From NCBI GenBank assembly GCA_002688875.1, contig NZDU01000041.1, positions 1 to 48,624 of the forward strand: 48,624 nt of DNA. Reading direction: 5' to 3'. The notes beneath the pieces were generated by a model that saw only the letters and a list, made by a program, of their open reading frames with translations, had not been told where the DNA came from and did not search any database. The DNA is from Candidatus Pacearchaeota archaeon. GTDB taxonomy: Archaea; Nanobdellota; Nanobdellia; Pacearchaeales; GW2011-AR1. A program made the position numbers and the translations under genes. Numbering within the stretch: position 1 is the first letter of the stretch; each line of letters opens with the position of its first letter. Below are positions 5,706 through 14,152 of this stretch, one piece after another.

Positions 5706-8177
5706 TCAGTATTTATAATGTTCAGATTTGTAAGGGCCTTCGATTGGGATTCCGAGATAGTCTGATTGTTCTTTGGTGAGGGTTGAGAGTTTTACGCCTA
5801 GTCTTTCTAAATGTAGTCGGGCTACTTCTTCGTCTAGTTTTTTTGATAGCATGTAGACTCCGATGGGGTAGTTTTTTTGCCAGAGATCGATTTGGGCTAG
5901 GACTTGGTTTGTGAAGGAGTTGCTCATTACGAAGCTTGAGTGGCCTGTTGCGCATCCTAGATTTACTAGACGTCCTTCGGCTAGAATAAAAATTTCATGT
6001 GATGAGAAGATGTATTTGTCGACTTGGGGTTTGATGTTCAGCCTTGTTATGTCTTGGGCTTGATTTAGTTTTTCCATTTGGATTTCGTTGTCGAAGTGGC
6101 CGATGTTGCAGACTATTGCTTGATCTTTCATGTTTCTCATGTGTTCTAAGGTTATCACGTCTTTGTTTCCAGTTGTTGTTACGTAGATGTCTCCTTCCTT
6201 TAGGGAATCTTCTATCGGTTCAACTTGGAAACCTTCCATAGCTGCTTGTAATGCATTTATTGGGTCGATTTCATTTACTATGACTTTTGCACCGAAGCCA
6301 CGCATGCTTTGGGCGCAGCCTTTTCCTACGTCGCCGTAACCGCAGATGACTGCCGTTTTTCCGGCGATCATTACGTCTGTTGCTCGTTTGATTCCATCGG
6401 CTAGGCTTTCTCGGCATCCGTAAAGATTGTCAAATTTGCTTTTTGTTACTGAATCGTTTACGTTGATTGCGGGGAAAAGTAGTTTTTTTTGTTCTAGCAT
6501 TTGATAGAGTCGATGAACTCCGGTTGTGGTTTCTTCAGAGACCCCTTTGACTTCTCTTCCGATTTTGTGCCAGAAGTTTGGGTCTTCTTGGTATGTGGTT
6601 TTTAGTAAATTCATTAGTTCTCTATAGTCTTCTCCTTCGCTTGAATAATCTTGATTTAGTAAAGATGGGTTGTCTTCGATTTCCATTCCTTTGTGTATCA
6701 TTAGTGTTGCATCACCACCATCGTCTACTATTAGTTGAGGGCCTAGTCCGTTTTTGAAATCTAGGGCGTCTTTAGCTAATTCCCAGTATTCTTTTAGTGT
6801 TTCACCTTTCCAAGCGAAAACTGGGACTCCTATTTTGGCTATTGCTGCTGCGGCATGGTCTTGAGTTGAGAAAATGTTACAGGATGCCCATCTTATGTCG
6901 GCACCTAATTCTTTTAGAGTTTCAATTAGGACTGCGGTTTGGATAGTCATATGTAAGCTTCCAGTGATTCTTACATTTTGTAGTGGTTTTTCTAGTTGAT
7001 ATTTTTTTCTAATGGCCATAAGTCCTGGCATTTCTTTTTCGGCTATTGTGATTTCTTTTCTTCCGAAATCTGCTAGAGAAATATCTTTGATTTTATAATC
7101 TGGATTGTTAGAAATTGTATTTGTATTGTAATTGGGTTTACTGAAATCTTGATTTTGAATTAATGCCTCTTCCATGTTATTTATTTGATTGTTTGAGTTT
7201 AAAAGCTTTATCTCAGTCTGTTGGATAGGTGTTAGTCTTGCCCCTTCGTTTTTTATTACCATTGATGCTATTTTGCTTGCTTGTTTTCCGGCTTCGGATA
7301 AGTGGATGTTGTTTGCTATTCCGTGGAGAATTCCTGCGGCGTATGCGTCTCCGGCTCCGTTGGTGTTTACTACAATTGTTTTTTCTGGTTCTATCCTATG
7401 GACTTCATTGTTTGTTTTGATTAGGCTTCCTTTTTCTCCTAGTTTTACTATTGCTATCTCGGCATGGTCTGCGATGTCGTGTAGGGCTTGTTCTGGGTCT
7501 TTTCCGGTGAAGGCTTTTGCTTCGTCTTCGTTTAGGAAGATTATGTCTACGTGTTCTTTTACGAATTCCTTGAAGAATTGATGGTCGTTTTTTATTATTG
7601 TTGCATCGGATAGGTCTATCGATATTTTGGTTTGGTTTTGTTTTGCTATGTTCACTGCGTGTAGGATGACTTCTTTTGATTTTGGTGCTGCTAGTTGGTA
7701 TCCTTCTAAATGAAGTATTTTTGAATTGGTTATTATGTCGTGGGATAGAGTTTCTAAGTCGAGTTCTGCTGAGGCTCCTAGGTGTGTTGCGAAGGATCTT
7801 TCACCGTCGGGAGTTATTAAGGTTATGGCGTGTCCTGTTGTCTCGTTTTCATGTTTTGATAATTTAGAGGTTGTTACGGTTTCAGAGGTTTTTGTTTCGT
7901 AGATATTTCCATGAGGGTCGTTTCCTATTTTTCCGAAGAAGGCTGTTTTTCCTCCAAGATTTGAAACGCTTGCAATTGTGTTCGAGCAACTTCCTCCAGG
8001 GATTAAGCTTGAAGAATGGAATTCTAGTCTGTCTAATATCGATTTGCTTTCTTCTTTGTTTATTAGTTTCATCTCGCCTTTTTTTAGTCCTAATTCTTGT
8101 AAAAGAGATTCGTCTACATTGTATACTAGATCTAATATTGAATTTCCTATACCAGAAACGTCGTACTCTTTTTCCAT
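5706..8177 (-). CDS. Adenosine kinase-S-adenosylhomocysteine hydrolase fusion
   Basis: 823-residue fusion. Residues ~1-328 are a PfkB-family kinase of adenosine-kinase type (GGSCSN at 61-66; NTNGAGDAYAAG at 271-282 with catalytic Asp277). After a polar linker (~329-360), residues ~361-823 are NAD-dependent S-adenosylhomocysteine hydrolase: HMTIQTA at 409-415, NLYGCRESL, NAD loop GYGDVGKG at 613-620, and the C-terminal Lys-Tyr ending. It carries the ~40-residue insert of the long bacterial SAHH type (around NQDYSSEGEDYRELMNLLKT). The hydrolase makes adenosine plus homocysteine in a reversible reaction favouring synthesis. A tethered kinase converting adenosine to AMP would pull it forward. A Met at 335 in the linker may be a relic of a separate SAHH start. 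Kinase substrate is inferred. Confidence 0.92.
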   Translation of the reverse strand: MEKEYDVSGIGNSILDLVYNVDESLLQELGLKKGEMKLINKEESKSILDRLEFHSSSLIPGGSCSNTIASVSNLGGKTAFFGKIGNDPHGNIYETKTSETVTTSKLSKHENETTGHAITLITPDGERSFATHLGASAELDLETLSHDIITNSKILHLEGYQLAAPKSKEVILHAVNIAKQNQTKISIDLSDATIIKNDHQFFKEFVKEHVDIIFLNEDEAKAFTGKDPEQALHDIADHAEIAIVKLGEKGSLIKTNNEVHRIEPEKTIVVNTNGAGDAYAAGILHGIANNIHLSEAGKQASKIASMVIKNEGARLTPIQQTEIKLLNSNNQINNMEEALIQNQDFSKPNYNTNTISNNPDYKIKDISLADFGRKEITIAEKEMPGLMAIRKKYQLEKPLQNVRITGSLHMTIQTAVLIETLKELGADIRWASCNIFSTQDHAAAAIAKIGVPVFAWKGETLKEYWELAKDALDFKNGLGPQLIVDDGGDATLMIHKGMEIEDNPSLLNQDYSSEGEDYRELMNLLKTTYQEDPNFWHKIGREVKGVSEETTTGVHRLYQMLEQKKLLFPAINVNDSVTKSKFDNLYGCRESLADGIKRATDVMIAGKTAVICGYGDVGKGCAQSMRGFGAKVIVNEIDPINALQAAMEGFQVEPIEDSLKEGDIYVTTTGNKDVITLEHMRNMKDQAIVCNIGHFDNEIQMEKLNQAQDITRLNIKPQVDKYIFSSHEIFILAEGRLVNLGCATGHSSFVMSNSFTNQVLAQIDLWQKNYPIGVYMLSKKLDEEVARLHLERLGVKLSTLTKEQSDYLGIPIEGPYKSEHYKY

Positions 8178-8223
8178 CTTTTATGTTGTTAAGGAAGTTT
8201 TTTGGTTTAAAAAGATATTTGTG

Positions 8224-8475
8224 ATGGGAGTATCTCCGCAGGGATATATTTTTAGTTAAATTCCGAATTGGGCTTGGTGGATTAGTTCATTAACTTTAGT
8301 TAATGAAGGTCACACAATTCTCCCTTATTTTTTCTGAAATGTGCTAAATTACCCTCTATAATCAATAAGCGGACTTGGTTGGTGTTATTCTTGTAGGTTA
8401 CTAAGATCAACTTTTAATTCCTGTGCGGAAATACTGGATGAGAAAGGTTAAAAGGTTCTTAATATTTTGTTTGTT
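8224..8475. promoter_or_regulatory. Divergent intergenic region with a 9-bp hairpin
   Basis: About 250 bases without a credible gene between the kinase-SAHH fusion and the rRNA methyltransferase. It contains a perfect hairpin ttcattaac-ttta-gttaatgaa at 8286-8307 and a TATA-like ggttaaaagg about 30 bases before the ATG at 8476. The hairpin could be an operator or a structured RNA element; nothing else is evident. Confidence 0.4.
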
Positions 8476-9435
8476 ATGAGTGTTCGAAGAAATTATGAGC
8501 CTAAGGAGAAGTTTGTTGAGAGGATGCGGGAGTTGCTTTCTGGGAATGAGGATGTTGAGAGGTATTTTGAGGTTGCGAAATCGGTTCCTTTGAAATCGAT
8601 TAGGGTTAATACACTGAAGATTGGGGTTGATGAGTTGAAGTCTAAGTTGTTGGGGAAAGGATGGGAGGTTAGACAGCCGTTTTCTGAATATCCTGAGATA
8701 ATTATTGTTGATGGGATTGAGCCGGGGGAGATTGGGAAGGCGCGGGAACATTTACTTGGTTATTATTATGTGCAGGAGATAACTAGTATGATGCCGGTTA
8801 TTGCGCTTGGTTTGAGGAAGGATGAGAGGTTTTTGGATTTGTGTGCTAGTCCTGGATCGAAGACGACGCAGGCTGCGATGTTGATGGAGAATACTGGGTC
8901 GATAATTGCTAATGATGTTTCGCTTGGTCGTATATCGATTTTGTCGGCTAATTTGCAGAGGTGTGGGGTTATGAATAGCGTTGTGACTAGGCATCCTGGA
9001 AGTGAGTTGGTTCTTAAGCTTTCTAAATTGGGGATGGGGTTTGATAAGATATTGGTTGATGCGCCTTGTAGTGGGGAGGGGAATATTCGTTGTTCGCCGA
9101 GGACTTATCTTGAATGGAGTGAGAAGTTGTTGAAGTCGATGGGTCGGAAGCAGAAGAAGATTGTTAGTGAGGTTGTCGGGTTGCTTGCTGAAAATGGGGA
9201 GATGGTTTATAGTACTTGTACTCATGCTCCGGAAGAGAATGAAGAGGTTGTGCAGTATTTGATTGATGAGTTTGGTTTGGAGATTGTTCCTGTGAAATTG
9301 CCTTTGAAGGTTCGTCCTGGTTTGTTGTATTGGAGGGGGAAGAAGTTTTCGAAAGAGATGAAGAATGCGGTTAGGATTTATCATCATGATAATGATATGG
9401 AGGGGTTTTTTCTTTGTAAACTTAAAAAATCCTAG
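8476..9435 (+). CDS. NOL1/NOP2/Sun-family RNA cytosine-5 methyltransferase
   Basis: 319-residue S-adenosylmethionine-dependent m5C RNA methyltransferase (RsmB/Nop2/NSUN family). Visible motifs are the SAM-binding FLDLCASPGSKTTQ, motif IV VDAPCSGEGNIR and motif VI YSTCTHAPEENE, giving the two family cysteines (the TC Cys is the nucleophile, the PC Cys assists release). No PUA domain is present. I chose the ATG at 8476 over a TTG nine bases earlier. The target could be rRNA or tRNA; the sequence does not say. It is a heavy user of GGG/AGG/TTG codons. Confidence 0.9.
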   Translation: MSVRRNYEPKEKFVERMRELLSGNEDVERYFEVAKSVPLKSIRVNTLKIGVDELKSKLLGKGWEVRQPFSEYPEIIIVDGIEPGEIGKAREHLLGYYYVQEITSMMPVIALGLRKDERFLDLCASPGSKTTQAAMLMENTGSIIANDVSLGRISILSANLQRCGVMNSVVTRHPGSELVLKLSKLGMGFDKILVDAPCSGEGNIRCSPRTYLEWSEKLLKSMGRKQKKIVSEVVGLLAENGEMVYSTCTHAPEENEEVVQYLIDEFGLEIVPVKLPLKVRPGLLYWRGKKFSKEMKNAVRIYHHDNDMEGFFLCKLKKS

Positions 9436-9436
9436 A

Positions 9437-9494
9437 AGATAAAATCTTCGTGCCTCTTACCCACCAAAGTCCTAAAGCTAGATAGATTTTATCT
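9437..9494. terminator. 11-bp inverted repeat after the methyltransferase gene
   Basis: agataaaatct (9437-9447) is exactly complementary to agattttatct (9484-9494), enclosing 36 bases just after the stop codon at 9433-9435. It may act as an mRNA 3'-end structure. There is no clean T-tract immediately after, so a terminator role is tentative. Confidence 0.4.
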
Positions 9495-9563
9495 TGGAAG
9501 GTTTTTTTGTGTAAGTTGAGGAGGAAGGGGTAGGTTTATAAGGTAGTATTAAATTATTTTTTA

Positions 9564-9917
9564 ATGGTTGGACATAACAATAGTGTGAAACAAAGGCGAG
9601 GAAATGCTCAATATCTGGCTTCTAAAAGATTAGGAGAACCATTATATACTTCAAGTCAGGTGAGTAGAATGATAAAAGAATCTGTTGGTAGGGGGTATAA
9701 GCTTCCTGGGAAGGCAGCAATTGAATCTGAAGTAAGAGCTGGTAATTTTGGTATAGATATAAGTGAATTTGATGGTATTGAGATTGATTCAGCTAATGGA
9801 GATAATAGATATCAAATTAGAAAATCTGATTTAGTTAAGGTTGTTAGAGTTATTGATTTAGGAATAGATGTTGATGATCTGGTTACTGCTGCTTGTGTTC
9901 TGGGTTTTAAAACTTAG
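9564..9917 (+). CDS. Hypothetical protein, possible helix-turn-helix
   Basis: 117-residue soluble protein. The segment LYTSSQVSRMIKESVGRGYKLPGKAAIES (split here as LYTSSQVSRMIK and ESVGRGYKLPG) looks like an excisionase/MerR-type helix-turn-helix start, followed by a strand-rich acidic part and a C-terminal helix (DDLVTAACVLGF). Family not recognised. It stands alone with a TATA-like box (gtagtattaaatta) ahead of the ATG. Its codon choice (GGA, AGA, TTA) is less G-rich than the flanking rRNA methyltransferase and gatD genes. Confidence 0.6.
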   Translation: MVGHNNSVKQRRGNAQYLASKRLGEPLYTSSQVSRMIKESVGRGYKLPGKAAIESEVRAGNFGIDISEFDGIEIDSANGDNRYQIRKSDLVKVVRVIDLGIDVDDLVTAACVLGFKT

Positions 9918-9971
9918 TTTTTACTGGTTGTTTCTACAAAAGTTTTTATATCGCTAGTTATTTCTTTTAAT

Positions 9972-11267
9972 ATGAAAAAATCTTTTAAGAAAGCTAAGGT
10001 AGGGGATGAAGTTGAAGTTATTGTTAATGGGAAGAGTGAGAATGGGAGGTTGTTGGAGAGTTATGATGTTGGGGTTGTTTTGTTGAAGTTGGAAAATGGG
10101 TATAATGTTGGGTTTAAGAGGGAGGATGTTTCGGAGATTAAGGTTGTTCGGGAGAGGAAGGTTGATTCTAAGAAAGATGAGGGGGTTAAGGTGAGTGGTA
10201 GGAAGCCGGTGATTGAGATGATTGTGACGGGGGGGACTATAAGTAGTAAGTTGGATAGTTCGACGGGGGGGGTTGAGGGGTTGATTGATAATAATGAGTT
10301 GTTGAAGATGTATCCGGAGATTTTTGAGATTGCGGATTTTAGGATTAAGAGTCCGTTTATGAAAGTTAGTGAGAATATGACTCCTGTGGATTGGATTAAG
10401 ATTGCTAAGTTGGTTGGGAAGGCTTTGAATGATCCGGGGGTTAAGGGAGTTATAGTTAGTCATGGGACTGATACTTTGCATTATACTGCGTCGGCGTTGT
10501 CGTTTATGTTGGGGAAGTTGAATAAGCCGGTTGTTTTGACTTATAGTCAGAGGAGTTCGGATCGTGGGAGTAGTGATGCTAGGATGAATTTGATATGTTC
10601 GGTTCGTGCGGCGCTTTCGGATGTTAGTGAGGTGATGTTGGTTGGGCATGCGACTATTAATGATGATTATTGTTTTATGTTGCAGGGGAATAAGTGTAGG
10701 AAGTTGCATAGTTCTAGGAGGGATACTTTTAGGCCGGTTAATTGTAAACCTTATGGGAAGATATGGCCGGATGGGAAGATGGAGATGATTAGGAATGATT
10801 ATAGGAAGAGGAATAAAAATGAGGTTGAGGTGGATGCGGTTTTTGATCCTAAGGTTGGATTGTTTAAAGCCCATCCTGCTAGCAATCCTTCTATTTTGGA
10901 TTATTATAAAAAGAATTGTAAGGGGTTGGTGATTGAGGGGACTGGATTTGGGCATGTGATAACTGAGGGGAAGAGTAATTGGTTGCCGAAGTTGAAGGAG
11001 GCTATGGGTAAGGGGTTGTTGATTTATATGGCAAGTCAGACGATTTTTGGGCGTGTCGATTCTTATGTTTATAGTCCTGGGAGGAAGATTGCGGATAGTG
11101 GGGTTGTGTTTTTGGGGGATATGTTATCGGAGACTGCGTTGGTTAAATTGGGATGGGTGTTGGGGCATAAGGATTGGCGCGGATCTGTGAGTACTAAGTT
11201 GAAGATGTTGGAGAATGTTAGTGGGGAGTTTAATGATAGGTTGGATGAGGGGTTTTTGGAAATGTAA
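9972..11267 (+). CDS. gatD: Glu-tRNA(Gln) amidotransferase subunit D
   Basis: Archaeal glutaminase/asparaginase subunit that frees ammonia for converting Glu-tRNA(Gln) to Gln-tRNA(Gln) with GatE. The 431-residue product has the small N-terminal GatD domain (~1-60, GDEVEVIVNG) and an asparaginase-like domain from ~78. Catalytic signatures are IVTGGTISSK (Thr89), SHGTDTLHYTASAL (166-168) and AHPASNPSILDYY. Length and domain order are normal. Its partner gatE is 2.9 kb downstream at 14153, separated by ORFans, an epimerase, DUF1003 and a kinase-like gene, so the usual gatDE pairing has been pulled apart. Confidence 0.95.
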   Translation: MKKSFKKAKVGDEVEVIVNGKSENGRLLESYDVGVVLLKLENGYNVGFKREDVSEIKVVRERKVDSKKDEGVKVSGRKPVIEMIVTGGTISSKLDSSTGGVEGLIDNNELLKMYPEIFEIADFRIKSPFMKVSENMTPVDWIKIAKLVGKALNDPGVKGVIVSHGTDTLHYTASALSFMLGKLNKPVVLTYSQRSSDRGSSDARMNLICSVRAALSDVSEVMLVGHATINDDYCFMLQGNKCRKLHSSRRDTFRPVNCKPYGKIWPDGKMEMIRNDYRKRNKNEVEVDAVFDPKVGLFKAHPASNPSILDYYKKNCKGLVIEGTGFGHVITEGKSNWLPKLKEAMGKGLLIYMASQTIFGRVDSYVYSPGRKIADSGVVFLGDMLSETALVKLGWVLGHKDWRGSVSTKLKMLENVSGEFNDRLDEGFLEM

Positions 11268-11302
11268 TAATATTTATAAATATGATTTTTTGTTAATAGT
11301 CT

Positions 11303-11521
11303 ATGGGATATAGTGAAAGATTTGAAAGAGTTATGGAAGGATTAGCTGAATTATCTAGGTCTGGTAATTATGAAGCTAGTATGGTGGCTAGACCTCATCT
11401 GAGATATTTGACACATCATACTGCTAAGGGTTATATGCATGAATCTGGAGGGAATCGTGTGGATTTGGATCCGCTTGAGAGATTTATTTCTAATTGTCTG
11501 AGTACTAGTGTTTCAGAATAA
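11303..11521 (+). CDS. Small hypothetical protein
   Basis: 72-residue soluble protein, probably helical (YSERFERVMEGLAELSRSG), with a His-rich middle (RPHLRYLTHHTAKGYMHE). It has its own AT-rich upstream stretch (atatttataaatatg) with a TATA-like element ~20-30 bases before the ATG. No family recognised. One of several stand-alone small ORFans between conserved genes here. Confidence 0.5.
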   Translation: MGYSERFERVMEGLAELSRSGNYEASMVARPHLRYLTHHTAKGYMHESGGNRVDLDPLERFISNCLSTSVSE

Positions 11522-11574
11522 TTTGTAATCTAGATTACCTAAATCTTTTAAAATTGATTTTGTTTCTTAGAGTT

Positions 11575-12498
11575 ATGAAAATTTTAGTTACAGGAGGTAG
11601 TGGATTTATAGGAAGTTGGGTTGTTGATAGGTTGGTTGATGGGGGTTATGAGGTTGTTGTGGTGGATAAGGTTAGGTATGATTGGATAAATAAGGATAGG
11701 GTTCAGTTTTGTGAGTGTGATATTTTGGATAGTGAGGGGTTGAATGGGGTTTTTGAGAGGGAGGGGTTTGATCTTGTTATTCATATGGCTGCTAATACTT
11801 TGCTTCGTAAGAGTATTGAGGATCCGATGTATGATGCTCGGTTGAATATTTTGGGGTCGATAAGTGTGTTGGAATGTTGTAGGAAGAATGGTGTTGAGAA
11901 ATTGATTTATACTTCTACTGGAGGGGCGAGGGTTGGGGAGCCTAAGTATTTACCTGTTGATGAGAAGCATCCTTTGAATCCTATGAGTCCTTATGGGATA
12001 TCGAAGCATAGTGTTGAGCATTATGTGGAGATGTACGGGGAGTTGTATGGTATTGATTATTTTATATTTTGTTTTGGAAATGTTTATGGGCCGAGGGATA
12101 GTGTTGATACTAAAAGATTGGTTCCGGTGTTTTTGGATAAGTTTCTTAAGAAGGAGAGGCCGATGATATTTGGGGATGGGGGGAAGACTAGGGATTTTAT
12201 TTATGTGATGGATTTGGTAGATTTTATGATTGGGAGTATTGATAAGATGGGCAAGACTGAGAATAGGTTGTTTCATTTGGCTAATGGTAAGGAGGTTAGT
12301 GTTAATGAGATGGTTAGGATTATGAAGGAGGTTAGTGGTTCGGATGTTGAGCCCTTGAAAGTTGATGAGATTAAGGGAGAAGTTGATAGGATTGTTTTGG
12401 ATACTCGACTTGCTAGGGAGGAATTGGGGTGGAATCCTGAGACTAGTATTGAAGAGGGGTTGAGGAAGAGTTGGGAGTGGGTTGAGGGTCGGGATTGA
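11575..12498 (+). CDS. NAD-dependent nucleotide-sugar epimerase/dehydratase
   Basis: 307-residue extended short-chain dehydrogenase. It shows a Rossmann GxxGxxG (ILVTGGSGFIGSWVV) at ~3-17, the HMAANTLLRKSIEDP segment, Ser/Thr in YTSTGGARVGEP, and catalytic Tyr-x-x-x-Lys in SPYGISKHSVEHY. YGPRDSVDTKR and DGGKTRDFIYVMDLV are typical of UDP-glucose 4-epimerases. Likely function is UDP-hexose 4-epimerisation for glycan or S-layer sugar synthesis; substrate is not certain. The ATG at 11575 is chosen over an upstream TTG because it opens directly into the Rossmann strand. Confidence 0.88.
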   Translation: MKILVTGGSGFIGSWVVDRLVDGGYEVVVVDKVRYDWINKDRVQFCECDILDSEGLNGVFEREGFDLVIHMAANTLLRKSIEDPMYDARLNILGSISVLECCRKNGVEKLIYTSTGGARVGEPKYLPVDEKHPLNPMSPYGISKHSVEHYVEMYGELYGIDYFIFCFGNVYGPRDSVDTKRLVPVFLDKFLKKERPMIFGDGGKTRDFIYVMDLVDFMIGSIDKMGKTENRLFHLANGKEVSVNEMVRIMKEVSGSDVEPLKVDEIKGEVDRIVLDTRLAREELGWNPETSIEEGLRKSWEWVEGRD

Positions 12499-12503
12499 TT
12501 TCT

Positions 12504-12546
12504 ACGCTTTCGGATTTGACTTCGTCTAAATCCTTCGCTAAAGTGT
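12504..12546. terminator. Long hairpin between convergent genes
   Basis: Nested stem: acgcttt (12504-12510) with aaagtgt (12540-12546, one G-U), then ggattt with aaatcc, then gac-ttc-gtc at the tip (12512-12533). It lies between the ends of the converging epimerase and DUF1003 genes, where a two-way transcription stop would be useful. The c-TTC-g tip recurs in the dispersed hairpins elsewhere in the window. Confidence 0.45.
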
Positions 12547-12622
12547 TGGTAGTGCTAAATAATTATTAGATCGAGATTGTGGTTTTCTTTGAAGTTGAAT
12601 ATAACTTAATAGATTGTGATTA

Positions 12623-13123
12623 TTATCTTTTATTAAATTTTCTTTCGATTCTGTTTAGTTGTTTTTTCATTTCTCTTATTTCTTTCTCTGCAACACGGTT
12701 AACTTTGTAGTCGTATTCTGCTCTTAGTCTGTCTCTTTCTGCGGCTCGATTTTGCGACATTAATATTACTGGGGCTTGGAGTGCTGCAAGGCATGAAAGG
12801 ACTAAGTTTAATAATATGAAGGGGTAGGGGTCGAAGGGTTGTCCTGATTGGTATTTTGACCAGTAGTATGTGTTGACGATTATCCAGAGGATTAGGATTG
12901 CGATGAATCCTAGGATGAATGTCCAGGATCCAGCCCATTTTGCTAAGCCGTCGGAGGTTTTTTGTCCTATGGTTAATTTTCTTTTGTCTTGGAAAGGTAT
13001 TTTTATTCCTTTAGTTAATTTAGAAGTTATTTTTTCAACTTTTTTCTCTGTTTTTTTTAGATCTGTTGTTATAGAGTTGTTTTTTATTATTAGTTTTTTT
13101 TGGTTTGCGTTCTTGCGTGGCAT
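12623..13123 (-). CDS. DUF1003 family membrane protein
   Basis: 166-residue protein with a Lys-rich cytosolic N-terminus, two membrane helices (~68-85 WTFILGFIAILILWII; ~100-124 FILLNLVLSCLAALQAPVIL) and a charged C-terminal coiled coil (RAAERDRLRAEYDYKVNR and onward). The signature FDPYPFILLNLVLSCLAALQ followed by APVILMSQNR is diagnostic of DUF1003. Function is unknown in the family; it lies at the membrane. It diverges from the kinase-like gene at 13285 across a G-tract-rich spacer. Confidence 0.88.
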   Translation of the reverse strand: MPRKNANQKKLIIKNNSITTDLKKTEKKVEKITSKLTKGIKIPFQDKRKLTIGQKTSDGLAKWAGSWTFILGFIAILILWIIVNTYYWSKYQSGQPFDPYPFILLNLVLSCLAALQAPVILMSQNRAAERDRLRAEYDYKVNRVAEKEIREMKKQLNRIERKFNKR

Positions 13124-13178
13124 TTTATCACTTCTCTTTTGTTTGTGAAAGGTTAAGAGGTTTATATAGGTTTTTCTT

Positions 13179-13220
13179 GGGGGGTTTTATAGGGGTTTTA
13201 CTGGAGGTTTTACTGGGGTG
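13179..13220 (+). repeat. G-tract repeat (GGGGTTTTA units), possible G-quadruplex
   Basis: Three imperfect ~11-base units of the form GGGGTTTTAY (the last one starting GGAGG) followed by GGGG, in the spacer between divergent genes. Four guanine runs with short loops could fold a quadruplex on the plus strand. This may influence either promoter or simply reflect the strong G/T bias of this strand. Confidence 0.5.
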
Positions 13221-13284
13221 GAGTTGTAACTAAGTAGTGGTTATAAATGGGAAGGTTTATAAGTGTGGGATAGGTTGATTTTTT

Positions 13285-14112
13285 ATGGTAAGGTTAATTC
13301 AGGTCTTGAGTGAAGCGAAAGGTTCAAATCATGGAGGTGTATGTAGATTTGATTTTCCGAAGACTAGTGATAATAATAATGAATTTTATGTGAAGCATTG
13401 TAGTAGAATGAATCATAAAGGAGATAGTAGTTTTGCTTATCAGCATCAACCGGTTTATGAGGCGGTCACTTGTGAAATGGCAAGAATATTGGGTCTTGAG
13501 ACTCCAAATTTTTATGTTCTAATGAATGATCAAGATAACTTGGGATTTGTATCTTTTGGGGGGCAGAAAATGGATATTAAGCCTCATCAACCTTTTTATT
13601 TTGCGTCTGAAATGTTAGTTCATCCAAAAAATGAGAGTATTAGCGAGGCTGCTAAAATCTTAGAACAAGAAGAATTCTATTTGAATATGTTAATGATTTC
13701 AGATGTCGTTGGTAAAAAGAATAATTATATTCATGATCCTCATTCTGATCGAGTGATTTATGTTGATTTGGGGTGTAATATTGTTGATGCTCATGAAAAT
13801 ATTATGGCGTTTAAAACAAGACATAAATCTCCATTAAAGAAAAAAGATAGAAGGAATGCTGTGAAAAAGTTTAGTAGATATGAAATTGTAACTAAGAAAG
13901 GCGAAGGGGGTAAAATTGGCTTGATGGATTTTTTGGAATCTCCAAGAGATATGAAATTACTTTCTTTGAATCCAAGGGGAAATGTTAGATTAGATTCTTT
14001 AATCCCTAAGATTGAAATTGATGAAATTGTTGAGAGATTGATAGCTGGATTGTATTTGGGTAAGGGACTTTCAAAAAATGGTGATAACATTTATCTTAAT
14101 AGAATTAAATAA
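13285..14112 (+). CDS. Possible HipA/PI3K-like kinase-fold protein
   Basis: 275-residue soluble protein not assignable to a named family with certainty. Spacing of key residues suggests a HipA- or PI3K-like kinase fold: FYVKH (Lys on strand 3), YEAVTCEMARILGLETPN (helix-C Glu followed by a lineage-typical LGI-x-P-like turn), ISDVVGKKNNYIH (catalytic-loop Asp and Asn) and RVIYVDLGCN (metal-binding Asp-x-Gly-like). There is no HipB-like partner beside it, and the TATA box (ggtttataag) belongs to it alone. It may phosphorylate a protein or small molecule; this is inference. Confidence 0.5.
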   Translation: MVRLIQVLSEAKGSNHGGVCRFDFPKTSDNNNEFYVKHCSRMNHKGDSSFAYQHQPVYEAVTCEMARILGLETPNFYVLMNDQDNLGFVSFGGQKMDIKPHQPFYFASEMLVHPKNESISEAAKILEQEEFYLNMLMISDVVGKKNNYIHDPHSDRVIYVDLGCNIVDAHENIMAFKTRHKSPLKKKDRRNAVKKFSRYEIVTKKGEGGKIGLMDFLESPRDMKLLSLNPRGNVRLDSLIPKIEIDEIVERLIAGLYLGKGLSKNGDNIYLNRIK

Positions 14113-14152
14113 TTTTCAATACATTTATTAATTTATATTTCTAGATTGTTTT

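Noticed and set aside
9954..10955. Long minus-strand open frame opposite gatD
   Set aside because: Its product is low-complexity (Asn/Ile/Pro/His-rich) and mirrors the G/T-biased codons of gatD on the other strand; it is a composition artefact. The same applies to long antisense frames at 8752-9387, 21175-21981, 26911-27579 and 47410-48120.
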